A stretch of DNA of 16,316 nt from CAUZSH01 sp963582935. Its GTDB lineage: Bacteria > Pseudomonadota > Gammaproteobacteria > Francisellales > Francisellaceae. A model generated the notes under the pieces. The model ran no database searches, was not told the DNA's origin, and saw nothing but the letters and a program-made list of their open reading frames with translations. Positions 1 to 7,326 of the stretch are shown one piece after another (within the stretch, counting starts at the first letter, position 1; each line of letters starts with the position of its first letter). The stretch spans positions 1 through 16,316 of the forward strand of contig CAUZSH010000048.1 in the NCBI GenBank assembly GCA_963582935.1. Reading direction: 5' to 3'. A program made the translations under genes and the position numbers.

Positions 1-116
1 CATCCCCTCAATTTGTGGGAAATAATCGCATCACAAACCATAAGGCCATCTATGCAACTCTAGGGGATTTGATGCATACGGATATTCATGCATTGAGTAT
101 TGTTTTGAGGAAATAA
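1..116 (+). CDS. BolA-family protein, C-terminal fragment (gene enters from the left edge)
   Basis: An open frame runs from the window edge to TAA at 114-116 and encodes 37 complete residues, starting SPQFVGNN and ending HALSIVLRK. The pattern F-x-G, then N-H-K-x-I-Y-x-x-L-G-D-L-M, then I-H-A-L-S-I is the C-terminal half of the BolA fold, where family members typically read F-x-G-x(4-5)-R-H-x-x-V/I-Y-x-x-L and then H-A-L. The histidine of the usual R-H pair and the H of HAL, both implicated in Fe-S ligation with monothiol glutaredoxins, are present, but the R is N here. BolA proteins are about 80-105 residues, so roughly half lies outside. Family knowledge suggests a role in Fe-S or stress physiology. 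I cannot tell BolA from the IbaG/YrbA subtype without the N-terminus. Confidence 0.72.
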   Translation, partial: SPQFVGNNRITNHKAIYATLGDLMHTDIHALSIVLRK

Positions 117-128
117 GCCTTATTTTTT
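111..128. terminator. Weak AT-only hairpin spanning two convergent stop codons
   Basis: AAATAA (111-116), a GCC loop and TTATTT (120-125) form a perfect 6-bp stem followed by TTT on the plus strand. The BolA stop codon is in the left arm and the stop of the fimV-like gene is in the right arm; only three bases separate the two genes. The stem contains only A-T pairs, so intrinsic termination would be weak. Its position at a tail-to-tail junction is the main argument that it is used. Confidence 0.3.
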
Positions 129-1553
129 ATCATCTTCTGAGCCACCTTTATCAAGTGGTGTTAACTTCAAACCAGAGCCAGGTTTACCTTCTTTTGAATT
201 CTCTTCCTCAACCTCAGACACATCGCTTTCTTCATTCGGTTCGACTTCGGTATTTACTTCTTCATCACCAACAATTTCGGTTTCAGTTTCAGCTTCCCCA
301 ACCTCCACAATTTCTGGTGCAGGCATTAGATCTTCAGTCTGCAATTCTTCTTGGTCTTTCTTTAAATCTCCCTCTTCTGCAAGATCGCTATCCTTTTCAA
401 TAGTAACTTCTTCTAGATCGCTGTTTAAAAACATCCCGTCATCACTTTTCATTTTTTCACTAATAAAAAGCGCCTCATCTGGGATGACATCTGCCTCATT
501 TATTTCTTCATTAAAGCTTTCCTCAACTTCAGGTAAGTTCCCCACGGCTACCGGAGCATTGGATTTTGGCGAAGCATCTTCAACATTCGAATCCTTATAT
601 CTTCGCATCAAGTAATAACCCAACCATAAAAAAGCTAACAGCAAAATGCCTAAAATTGCAACCGTCCAGCTAAATGGGCCATTAGCTTCATGATGAATCA
701 CAGACTTTCCTAGATCTGGCTCAACACCTTTATGGGACGGACTCGTTGAAATTTGTTTGCCTAATTTTGATTTCATTATATTTTGGTTTCTTTCAATTCT
801 CGCAATACTCTCCAACAACACACTCATCTTCCCCTCTAGGGTCACAAGGTTCTGGGATAACTGACCATGCTTGTCATAAACACCATCTAACTGAGTGTTT
901 AATTGTTTTGAAAGTGCTTGTAATTGACCATCTAAATCTGCAATTTTTGACTTGTTTGTAACCTCATTACGATTAATATGAAAAGCCAAATCTGGGATAA
1001 TAAGATACGAGCCTGCTATAAGTTTTTTAGGGTCCCCTTTATCAAAGGCATGAGGGTTTGCCGTGTGAATGGCGTTACTTGCTGCTGCTAAGCCCACATA
1101 GACTGGTTTGACTGATGCCGTAATAGAGTCAAGTGTTTCGCCCTTTTTCACAGGACCATATTGATCAAAATTTACTTCCGCCGCATGAGGAATAGGATCC
1201 AGCATAATCGTATACTCTTCGGCCAAAACCTGTTTCCCTTTATCCGTCGCAACAATGTCTAACGTAACAATAGCCTTATCTATTGGGCGTTGTGAAGAAA
1301 TTTTTAATATATCCGAACCGGAGTCACTTTTTTGAAGGATGTAACCAATACCACCGATCTTCTTATTTAAACTTGTCGCACTCACTGCAAAAAAAAGATC
1401 GTTATCCTCGGAAACATCTGAAAGTAACACCTCAGCATGCAAACGCTGATCTAAACCAGACTTCACCTCGATACCATTCACTCCAATAGCAAAAGCCGAA
1501 ATCGTCAGGCTTTGAAGCACTAAGGATGATAAATAAACACTTATCTTTTTCAT
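120..1553 (-). CDS. fimV: FimV-like LysM-domain inner-membrane protein, short form
   Basis: 477 residues. A signal peptide (about 1-22) is followed by the FimV N-terminal signature GIEVKSGLDQRLHAEV (27-42). A peptidoglycan-binding LysM-like region starts YGPVKKGETLDSI (132-144) and ends LIAGSYLIIPD. Then come a coiled coil rich in L and Q (about 202-258), one transmembrane helix (about 296-316) ending in MRRYK, and a very acidic Glu/Asp-rich cytoplasmic tail to the end. FimV proteins organise polar complexes such as type IV pili and chemosensory systems through the LysM domain. Pseudomonas and Vibrio relatives are much longer and end in a conserved TPR-like FimV C-terminal domain; I see no such domain here. 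The gene lies 90 bp after recJ on the same strand and may be cotranscribed. No clear Shine-Dalgarno precedes the ATG, but the signal peptide fixes the start. Confidence 0.75.
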   Translation of the reverse strand: MKKISVYLSSLVLQSLTISAFAIGVNGIEVKSGLDQRLHAEVLLSDVSEDNDLFFAVSATSLNKKIGGIGYILQKSDSGSDILKISSQRPIDKAIVTLDIVATDKGKQVLAEEYTIMLDPIPHAAEVNFDQYGPVKKGETLDSITASVKPVYVGLAAASNAIHTANPHAFDKGDPKKLIAGSYLIIPDLAFHINRNEVTNKSKIADLDGQLQALSKQLNTQLDGVYDKHGQLSQNLVTLEGKMSVLLESIARIERNQNIMKSKLGKQISTSPSHKGVEPDLGKSVIHHEANGPFSWTVAILGILLLAFLWLGYYLMRRYKDSNVEDASPKSNAPVAVGNLPEVEESFNEEINEADVIPDEALFISEKMKSDDGMFLNSDLEEVTIEKDSDLAEEGDLKKDQEELQTEDLMPAPEIVEVGEAETETEIVGDEEVNTEVEPNEESDVSEVEEENSKEGKPGSGLKLTPLDKGGSEDDKK

Positions 1554-1643
1554 AGCAGATTATTTGATCTATTTGCCAATATTTAAAGAATAGTAAATTT
1601 TAGTGAGAAGTGCATAATATTTTTTTAAGTAAAGTAATCTATT

Positions 1644-3416
1644 TTAAATTTTTTCTATATATTCAATCATTGCACTGAGTTTATGTTGGCGATTAAAATA
1701 CTCTTCTGTCAGTTTAAAAATAACGCACACCTCATCCTCTATACCTATATCATGAGCCACTTTATGTGCAATGGCATTGAACCAGATTGCTTTCACTATT
1801 TTTCCAGAAAAATTAAGTTGTAACTGAGCATGTTGCATTTCTTTCCCCACCATACGTTTTGCAACAATGGTTGCATTTGCGTTATAAACTGGATACTCAA
1901 AACCACGACCAAATGGCTCTAATGATTTTATCTTTTTGACCGTCGCCAAATTAATATCATCAGGGTGAAGCTCACCATCTGTATAGATAACTGGGCCTAA
2001 AATCACCTTCTCTTCGCCCTCATCTTCAACCCTTGCAATAATTTGTGACTCGAAAAGGTTGCAAAAAGACTCAAATTTTCCTTTTACAATGGTCATGCCA
2101 GCCGCACCACTATGTCCACCATATTTAATGAAAATAGCCTCATCCATTTCATTAATCTTATCTAGAATATGCTTCAAATGAATGCCATCCACACTTCGAG
2201 CAGAACCCGTCATCACATCAGGCTCTCCCTCCTTTGGCGAAAAAATAATTGTTGGGCGACCAAAAGCATCTTTTATTCGACTGGCAGAAATCCCATGAAC
2301 ACCGGCATGTCCCGATTGTAGATACACAGCAATAGAGCTTTGTCCTGCTTCAACCAACTTAACGGCTTCTCGCATGGCTTGATCCGTGATATTTTTTTGA
2401 ATGAGCTTGCGTTGTTCATTTTGCTTTGTGAGTTCATTTACCCAATGATTTGATTCTTGTGAAGATTCTGATAGTAAAAAATTAACTGAACTAAAAGCAT
2501 CCGATAAACGCCCATCACTATTCAACATGGGTCCAATCGTAAATCCAATAAATTCACTGCCAATTTCCTTTTGGAAACTCTGTTTAAAGGCACGCCAACA
2601 AGACCTTGATTGTGCTGAAATACGCTTCATCCCATAAATGGTTACCGCACGATTATTAACACTATTCGCCATACTCACGCAATCAGCAACAGTCCCAACC
2701 GCGACAAAATCAAGCATTGTGGATAGATTCATCACCTCTTTAGAGAGTAGCCCTTGCTGAATCATAAACCCTCGTGTTGCCGCCATAAACAACCATGCCA
2801 CCATACAGCCCGCAATGGCTGAATCTGGATATTGACAATCTTCACGGGTTGGATTTAAAACTGCAAAAGCACTTCTTGGGATACCTTCTTTTGGAATCGC
2901 ATGATGATCTGTCACAATCGTGTCTATATCTTGATATTTTAGTTGTGCGATTCGCGCTTCATCCGTAGAACCATTATCTGCCGTAATGATCAAATCTGCC
3001 TTAGGTTCATCATTTAATATACGTTTTGCCAATGAACCCGATAATCCATAGCCTTCCTTCATTCTATGACCAATATAAGATCTTATTTTTGACTTCGGAT
3101 GCCCAAATACCTTTATGAGTGTCTCATGAATTACGGCATGTGAGGTTTGCCCATCACAATCATGGTCGGTTTCAATGCCAATAACTTGTTTTAATTTAAT
3201 CGCTTTCGCCAATCGCTCCACTGCTTTTTGCATATCCGCCATTAAAAAAGGGTTATCTAAATGTTTTAATTTTGGCGCAAAAAGTTCCAGTGCTTTTTCA
3301 GCAACACTAATTCTACCTGAAAGGATATTGCTTTCAAAATCTGCCACGCCACTTGCTGATAACGCTGCTAAAACCGCTGGGTTTTGGGTTCTTCGTTGGA
3401 TTCTAGGAGTAAGCAT
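1644..3416 (-). CDS. recJ: Single-stranded-DNA-specific exonuclease RecJ
   Basis: 590 residues, close to the E. coli length (577). DHH phosphoesterase motifs occur in order: DHDCDGQTS (84-92, equivalent to DFDADGATS in E. coli), ADNGS (146-150), VTDHH (168-172), GTVADCVSM, GPMLNSDGR, and the DHHA1-type GGHSGAAG motif. A C-terminal OB-like segment ends the protein (EPFGRGFEYPVYNA onward). The metal-binding Asp and His residues appear intact. RecJ degrades ssDNA 5'->3' in RecF-pathway recombination, mismatch repair and base-excision repair, in the cytoplasm. The gene begins 2 bp after the stop of the upstream permease gene (TAA-AT-ATG), which suggests translational coupling; no independent Shine-Dalgarno is evident. 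Motif I is more divergent than usual (H and C between the aspartates), but I see no sign of inactivation. Confidence 0.88.
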   Translation of the reverse strand: MLTPRIQRRTQNPAVLAALSASGVADFESNILSGRISVAEKALELFAPKLKHLDNPFLMADMQKAVERLAKAIKLKQVIGIETDHDCDGQTSHAVIHETLIKVFGHPKSKIRSYIGHRMKEGYGLSGSLAKRILNDEPKADLIITADNGSTDEARIAQLKYQDIDTIVTDHHAIPKEGIPRSAFAVLNPTREDCQYPDSAIAGCMVAWLFMAATRGFMIQQGLLSKEVMNLSTMLDFVAVGTVADCVSMANSVNNRAVTIYGMKRISAQSRSCWRAFKQSFQKEIGSEFIGFTIGPMLNSDGRLSDAFSSVNFLLSESSQESNHWVNELTKQNEQRKLIQKNITDQAMREAVKLVEAGQSSIAVYLQSGHAGVHGISASRIKDAFGRPTIIFSPKEGEPDVMTGSARSVDGIHLKHILDKINEMDEAIFIKYGGHSGAAGMTIVKGKFESFCNLFESQIIARVEDEGEEKVILGPVIYTDGELHPDDINLATVKKIKSLEPFGRGFEYPVYNANATIVAKRMVGKEMQHAQLQLNFSGKIVKAIWFNAIAHKVAHDIGIEDEVCVIFKLTEEYFNRQHKLSAMIEYIEKI

Positions 3417-3418
3417 AT

Positions 3419-4510
3419 TTATGTCTGCAGGGTATTCACTTTGTAATCGCTATGGCGTGTCCACATATTCAAAGCCGCTTTAGTGAGTGCGGCCAAGGGT
3501 ATCGCAAAAAATAACCCCCAGAAACCCCAAATCCCCCCAAAAATTAAGACTGACGCAATCACCGCAACAGGATGTAGACTCACTGCCTCGGAATATAGAA
3601 GTGGCACTAATAAATTGCCATCCAAAGCTTGAAGGATCAAATAAATAATAAACATATAAGCAAAAGTACTGGTAAAACCAAACTGCATCAAACCGATAAT
3701 CATCACGGGAATCGTCACAATCACCATCCCAATATACGGAATCATCACGGAAAGCCCCACACAAACAGCCAGCAACAAGGCATAATTCATGTGAAATACT
3801 GCAAGCCCAATATAGGTTACGATTGTCATAATAACCATTTCAGCAGCCTTCCCCTTCACATAATTAGCAAGTTGTGGTCTCAAGTCTAACCAAACCTCTT
3901 GCAACCCGCCTTTTTCTTTCGGCAAGCTGTTTAATGTCCAATTAATAATGGTGCTTTTATCTTTCATAAAAAAGAAAACTAAAAGTGGGACCAAGAAAAA
4001 GTATATCAAGATGGTGAAAAGTGTCGGCAAAGAAGACAAAGAGAATTTTAAAATATACGTGCCAATAGTCGCCAGCTTTTCTATACGGACACTCGAGAGT
4101 GTTGAAAAAATTTGATTCACTTGATCTGGATTAATCACACTTGGATATTTTACCGCTAAGTGCGCAAAAGACTCTTTTAAAGAAGCGATTGCGGCTGGTG
4201 CTGTTTTCACTAACTCAGCAAATTGATGTACCAATAAAGGAATCAACACAACTACAACAGCAACCACTGCTGCTAAAAAAATCAGGTAAACGATAATGAC
4301 CGAAAAAATTCGTGATATTTTTGTATACTTACACAACACATTCACAATAGATTCCAGCAAAAAAGCAATGACAATGCTTGCCAGAATGGGGGCAAGCATT
4401 TCCCCGAAAAAATTAATGATTAGTACACCTGAAATTAGGATAATCAAAAACACTGCCGCATCTTTGGTGGCAAATTTATTGTTATACCAATTTGAAATAT
4501 CCTGGAGCAT
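3419..4510 (-). CDS. AI-2E family transporter (PerM-type inner-membrane permease)
   Basis: 363 residues with about seven or eight hydrophobic segments. The family landmark of a hydrophobic pair around VMIPYIGMVIVTIP, then LDGNLLVPLLYSEAVSLHP and FGGIWGFWGLFFAIPLAAL near the C-terminus, is clear. A soluble amphipathic region (about residues 90-150) between early and later membrane spans is also typical. The family includes PerM, YdiK and TqsA of E. coli and Na+(Li+)/H+ antiporters; substrates range from autoinducer-2 export to cations, so no substrate is assigned. It is the first gene of a probable minus-strand unit with recJ. The ATG is preceded at 7 nt by a short AGG. Confidence 0.82.
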   Translation of the reverse strand: MLQDISNWYNNKFATKDAAVFLIILISGVLIINFFGEMLAPILASIVIAFLLESIVNVLCKYTKISRIFSVIIVYLIFLAAVVAVVVVLIPLLVHQFAELVKTAPAAIASLKESFAHLAVKYPSVINPDQVNQIFSTLSSVRIEKLATIGTYILKFSLSSLPTLFTILIYFFLVPLLVFFFMKDKSTIINWTLNSLPKEKGGLQEVWLDLRPQLANYVKGKAAEMVIMTIVTYIGLAVFHMNYALLLAVCVGLSVMIPYIGMVIVTIPVMIIGLMQFGFTSTFAYMFIIYLILQALDGNLLVPLLYSEAVSLHPVAVIASVLIFGGIWGFWGLFFAIPLAALTKAALNMWTRHSDYKVNTLQT

Positions 4511-4520
4511 TCAACAACCT

Positions 4521-4533
4521 GTGAATTTTTCAC
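4521..4533. repeat. Small hairpin in the permease leader
   Basis: GTGAA-TTT-TTCAC is a perfect 5-bp inverted repeat with a 3-nt loop, 11-23 nt upstream of the permease ATG, so it would lie in the mRNA leader just before the ribosome binding region. A second pair, CTTTG (4534-4538) and CAAAG (4554-4558), is next to it. Both are short and may be chance. Confidence 0.25.
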
Positions 4534-4565
4534 CTTTGCCACAATCATACTGCCAAAGCGCTAAA

Positions 4566-4593
4566 TTGACACCTCTCTACACAATTTTATTTA
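4566..4593 (+). promoter_or_regulatory. Possible promoter for the glutamate/aspartate symporter
   Basis: A perfect -35 hexamer TTGACA (4566-4571) lies about 70 nt upstream of the ATG at 4643. The best-spaced -10 candidate (TATTTA, 4588-4593, 16-bp spacer) matches only three of six bases, and TTTTAT (4585-4590) is better but too close. Downstream, TAGACTC occurs twice (4601-4607 and 4613-4619), a possible direct-repeat protein site. The -35 is convincing, the rest is not. Confidence 0.28.
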
Positions 4594-4620
4594 TGTCAGA
4601 TAGACTCTGTATTAGACTCA

Positions 4621-4629
4621 CCCCCCCCC
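4621..4629 (+). repeat. Homopolymeric run of nine C's upstream of the symporter start
   Basis: Nine consecutive C's lie 13 nt before the ATG at 4643, in the space where a Shine-Dalgarno would be expected. No purine-rich ribosome binding site exists there. In an AT-rich intergenic region a tract of this length stands out and is of the kind that slips during replication. Confidence 0.9.
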
Positions 4630-4642
4630 ATTGATATTTTTT

Positions 4643-5899
4643 ATGAAAAAAAACAATCTGACTCGCAACATAATGATCGGCATGTTTCTTGGGTTTGCAA
4701 TAGGTGCGATACTTCACCAATTTCAAGAGACACCGTTTATCCATGAATATATCACCACGGGCATTCTGGATCTTATTGGACGTATCTTTATCATTTCGAT
4801 GAAAATGCTTGTAGTTCCTCTCGTATTTGTTTCGATTGTCTGTGGAGCTTGCAACTTATCCGATCCAAAGACACTGGGGCGCGTTGGTGGAAAAACCATC
4901 GCACTATATCTTGTAACCACTTGTATTGCCATCACACTTGCAATCTGCTTTGCACTATTGTTTCATTTAGGTCAAGGCGCTGATTTACAGACAGGGGATA
5001 TTAATTTTATTCCTAAATCACCCTCCACACTTACAGAGACTATCATCAATCTATTTCCAAGCAACCCCATTGATGCCCTAGCAGAAGGAAAAATATTGCA
5101 AGTGATTATCTTTGCTTTGCTCTTTGGTTTTGCTATTTCCATCTCAGGAGAATCGGGCATTAGAATCCGCACGTGGTTTAACGACATTAATCAGGTGATC
5201 ATGTCTTTGGTCAATATTATCTTACTCATCGCACCTATCGGTGTCTTTGCCCTTATCACAAAACTTATGATCACTACTGAACCTGCTCAAATCCTACATA
5301 TCTTTGGTTATTTTGGAACAGTGTTGTTGGTTTTAATAGTTCACCTCCTTGTCACAAATTCGATTCTACTAGCGGGCATAGCAAGACTCTCTCCTATTCC
5401 ATTCTTTAAAAAAATGTTTCCCACTATGCTTTTTGCATTTTCAACGTCAAGTAGCAACGCCACCATCCCTCTCACGCTTAAAACCGTTAAAAATGATATT
5501 GGCGTAGATAATAAAGTTTGTGGTTTCACTATCCCACTTGGCGCTACTATCAATATGGATGGAACAGCTATAATGCAGGGTGTTGCCACTATTTTTATTG
5601 CCAATTTGTATAATATTGATATTGGTTTGACGGGTTATTTAATGGTAATTATTACGGCAACATTAAGCTCAATTGGCACAGCAGGCGTACCTGGTATTGG
5701 ACTGATTACCTTAACAATGGTGCTTCAACAAGTTGGGTTGCCTGTTGAGGGAATTGCGCTGATTATTGGTGTCGACCGTATTTTAGACATGGTTCGCACT
5801 GCGGTAAATGTTACTGGCGATGCGGCGGTTACAACGGTTGTTGCAAAGTCCGAAGGTTTATTGGATATTAGACAGTATCAAGGACAAAAAATATCTTAG
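4643..5899 (+). CDS. Dicarboxylate/amino acid:cation symporter, glutamate/aspartate type (DAACS family)
   Basis: 418 residues from the ATG at 4643. Landmarks of the GltPh/EAAT fold are complete: the serine-rich HP1 tip FSTSSSN (266-272), NMDGT (304-308), the HP2 tip GTAGVPGIG (345-353), and TM8 with D382, R385, T386, N389 and D393 in DMVRTAVNVTGD. That pattern matches the D394/R397/T398/N401/D405 substrate site of GltPh. The arginine favours acidic substrates (glutamate or aspartate, perhaps C4-dicarboxylates) cotransported with Na+ or H+ across the inner membrane. An in-frame TTG at 4631 would add four residues but has no ribosome binding site, so the ATG followed by MKKNN is preferred. A C9 tract lies just upstream. 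The stop overlaps that of the convergent tcyP-like gene. Confidence 0.86.
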   Translation: MKKNNLTRNIMIGMFLGFAIGAILHQFQETPFIHEYITTGILDLIGRIFIISMKMLVVPLVFVSIVCGACNLSDPKTLGRVGGKTIALYLVTTCIAITLAICFALLFHLGQGADLQTGDINFIPKSPSTLTETIINLFPSNPIDALAEGKILQVIIFALLFGFAISISGESGIRIRTWFNDINQVIMSLVNIILLIAPIGVFALITKLMITTEPAQILHIFGYFGTVLLVLIVHLLVTNSILLAGIARLSPIPFFKKMFPTMLFAFSTSSSNATIPLTLKTVKNDIGVDNKVCGFTIPLGATINMDGTAIMQGVATIFIANLYNIDIGLTGYLMVIITATLSSIGTAGVPGIGLITLTMVLQQVGLPVEGIALIIGVDRILDMVRTAVNVTGDAAVTTVVAKSEGLLDIRQYQGQKIS

Positions 5900-7200
5900 T
5901 CAACTGACGTCGTTTTATCCACAATCACCGCCGTGGTCATGACCGCATTTACATTGACTGCCGTACGCCCCATATCGATAATTGGATCAACACCCTGCAC
6001 TAGTGCCACAATACTGTAAGGGAGCCCCATAGTAGAAAGCGTTACACCCGCCGCGACAAATGCCGTTCCTGGAATACCTGAAACACCGAGAGAAGCAATC
6101 ATATTAATGAAAGCAATAAAAAGAACGGTTTCCCAAGTAATAGGCATTCCCAAAATAGTCATCGTCATCACCACCAACATAGCAGGATAAACCCCCGCAC
6201 AAGCATTCATGCCAATCGTCGCCCCAACACCTGGCACAAAGTTCGAAACACTTTCAGACAACTTCATTCTATTGCCTAATGCATCCATCGTCACCGGCAT
6301 GGTTCCGAAACTCGAACGTGTGGTAAAAGCAACCAATAGTGCACGATAGACATTTTTAAAATAGGTAATCGGATTCACACCCACCAACAGCAATAAAACA
6401 ATGTGCATACAAAGTACGATGACCATAGCAATATACATTGCACCCACAAAAGTTATCATCTGGTGTAAGGTTGTCCAACCTTGAGTTAAAGACATGTGCG
6501 TCATTAATGCCATCACACCATAAGGGGTTAAAGAAATTACCATATTTGCTAACTTTTTAGAAACAAAAAAAGCTGAGTGAATAAAGCCAATAAAAGGCTC
6601 TGCAATTTTTTCTTCTTGTTTGTGTAGCTGTAATGTTGCCACACCGATTAACACTGCAAATATCACCACCGCAATCACATTATTATTTGCCATCGCTTCA
6701 ACTGGATTACTTGGAATCATCGCTAACAAGGTGGTTAAAATACCTGCCGAGCTATGCGAGGGATCTAGCACCACTCCGGGAATACTTAAACCATGTCCAA
6801 TATCAAAGAACTGTGCGACATAGCTACCAATAATAGCACTGACACCTGTCGTCAATAAAAGAATCGCAACCGTTTTAAAGGCTACCTTTGTTAAATAACT
6901 TCCTTTTTTACCCCTCAGATTAACAATCGAATGCACAATCGCAGTAAAGACAAGTGGAATAATCAGCATCATCAACAGCTTGACGTAAATGCTTCCTGAA
7001 AAATCTAATATCGCCACCAGATCTGAGAGATGCGCCGCCCCATCCGTAACGGTTGTTCTTAGAATTAAGCCAAAGCCCAAACCGATCACCAGTGAACTTA
7101 ATGCACGAACATTAAAGCTAACCTTTTTCACCTGAGCGAATAACAAAACTCCCAGTAACAGGACAAAAATAACAATTCCGACTATTGAGCTTGCATACAT
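5896..7200 (-). CDS. tcyP: Cystine-type DAACS symporter (TcyP/YdjN-like)
   Basis: 434 residues. It shares the DAACS fold with its convergent neighbour but carries cystine-branch versions of the motifs: AFTTRSSFGTMPVT at HP1, GMNACAGVYPAM where glutamate carriers have NMDGT, GVSGIPGTAF at HP2, and DMGRTAVNVNAVMTT in TM8, lacking the last aspartate. These agree with E. coli YdjN/TcyP and Bacillus TcyP, sodium-dependent L-cystine importers, as far as I recall them. Probable role: cystine or sulfur acquisition across the inner membrane. The start is secure because an excellent Shine-Dalgarno precedes it. The 3' end overlaps the neighbouring symporter by 4 nt (TTAG read both ways), leaving no room for a terminator. 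An inverted repeat 32-50 nt upstream could be an operator. Confidence 0.82.
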   Translation of the reverse strand: MYASSIVGIVIFVLLLGVLLFAQVKKVSFNVRALSSLVIGLGFGLILRTTVTDGAAHLSDLVAILDFSGSIYVKLLMMLIIPLVFTAIVHSIVNLRGKKGSYLTKVAFKTVAILLLTTGVSAIIGSYVAQFFDIGHGLSIPGVVLDPSHSSAGILTTLLAMIPSNPVEAMANNNVIAVVIFAVLIGVATLQLHKQEEKIAEPFIGFIHSAFFVSKKLANMVISLTPYGVMALMTHMSLTQGWTTLHQMITFVGAMYIAMVIVLCMHIVLLLLVGVNPITYFKNVYRALLVAFTTRSSFGTMPVTMDALGNRMKLSESVSNFVPGVGATIGMNACAGVYPAMLVVMTMTILGMPITWETVLFIAFINMIASLGVSGIPGTAFVAAGVTLSTMGLPYSIVALVQGVDPIIDMGRTAVNVNAVMTTAVIVDKTTSVD

Positions 7201-7207
7201 GTAGTAT

Positions 7208-7214
7208 CCTCCTT
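7208..7214 (-). promoter_or_regulatory. Near-perfect Shine-Dalgarno for the tcyP-like gene
   Basis: On the minus strand AAGGAGG is followed by 7 nt and then the ATG at 7200. It is among the strongest ribosome binding sites in the window and contrasts with the lack of one at several neighbours, which suggests high translation capacity for this importer. Confidence 0.85.
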
Positions 7215-7231
7215 AACCTTTATGGTAAAAT

Positions 7232-7250
7232 CTACTGCGTGTAACAGTAG
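7232..7250. promoter_or_regulatory. Perfect 6-bp inverted repeat between divergent tcyP-like and ferredoxin genes
   Basis: CTACTG, a 7-nt spacer (CGTGTAA) and CAGTAG form a dyad inside the 122-bp divergent intergenic region. The spacing puts half-site centres 13 bp apart, suitable for a dimeric regulator or for a small hairpin in the tcyP leader. No matching family motif is recognised. An operator controlling cystine uptake is an inference from position. Confidence 0.4.
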
Positions 7251-7300
7251 CAGAATATTTTTAGAAATTGCACAAAAAAAGCGCTGAAATCGAAAATAAA

Positions 7301-7326
7301 TAATCCATGAGTATATTAATCCATGA
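7301..7326 (+). repeat. 10-bp direct repeat creating two successive ATGs at the ferredoxin start
   Basis: TAATCCATGA occurs at 7301-7310 and again at 7317-7326. The second copy holds the ferredoxin start codon (7323). The first holds an ATG (7307) opening a 9-codon frame (MSILIHDCD) that ends at 7336, overlapping the ferredoxin start out of frame. Neither ATG has a Shine-Dalgarno. It may be a short tandem duplication or a small upstream ORF affecting initiation. Confidence 0.4.

Noticed and set aside
3480..3889. Alternative frames inside the permease gene
   Set aside because: Low-complexity His/Asn- or Trp/Asp-rich translations within a gene with clear family motifs.
4631..4642. TTG start adding MIFF to the glutamate-type symporter
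   Set aside because: No ribosome binding site; the C9 tract abuts the TTG directly. The ATG at 4643 is a better start.
5880..5935. Terminator between the two convergent symporter genes
   Set aside because: Only a GTCA/TGAC stem with a 2-nt loop is present, too tight to fold, although T runs flank it.
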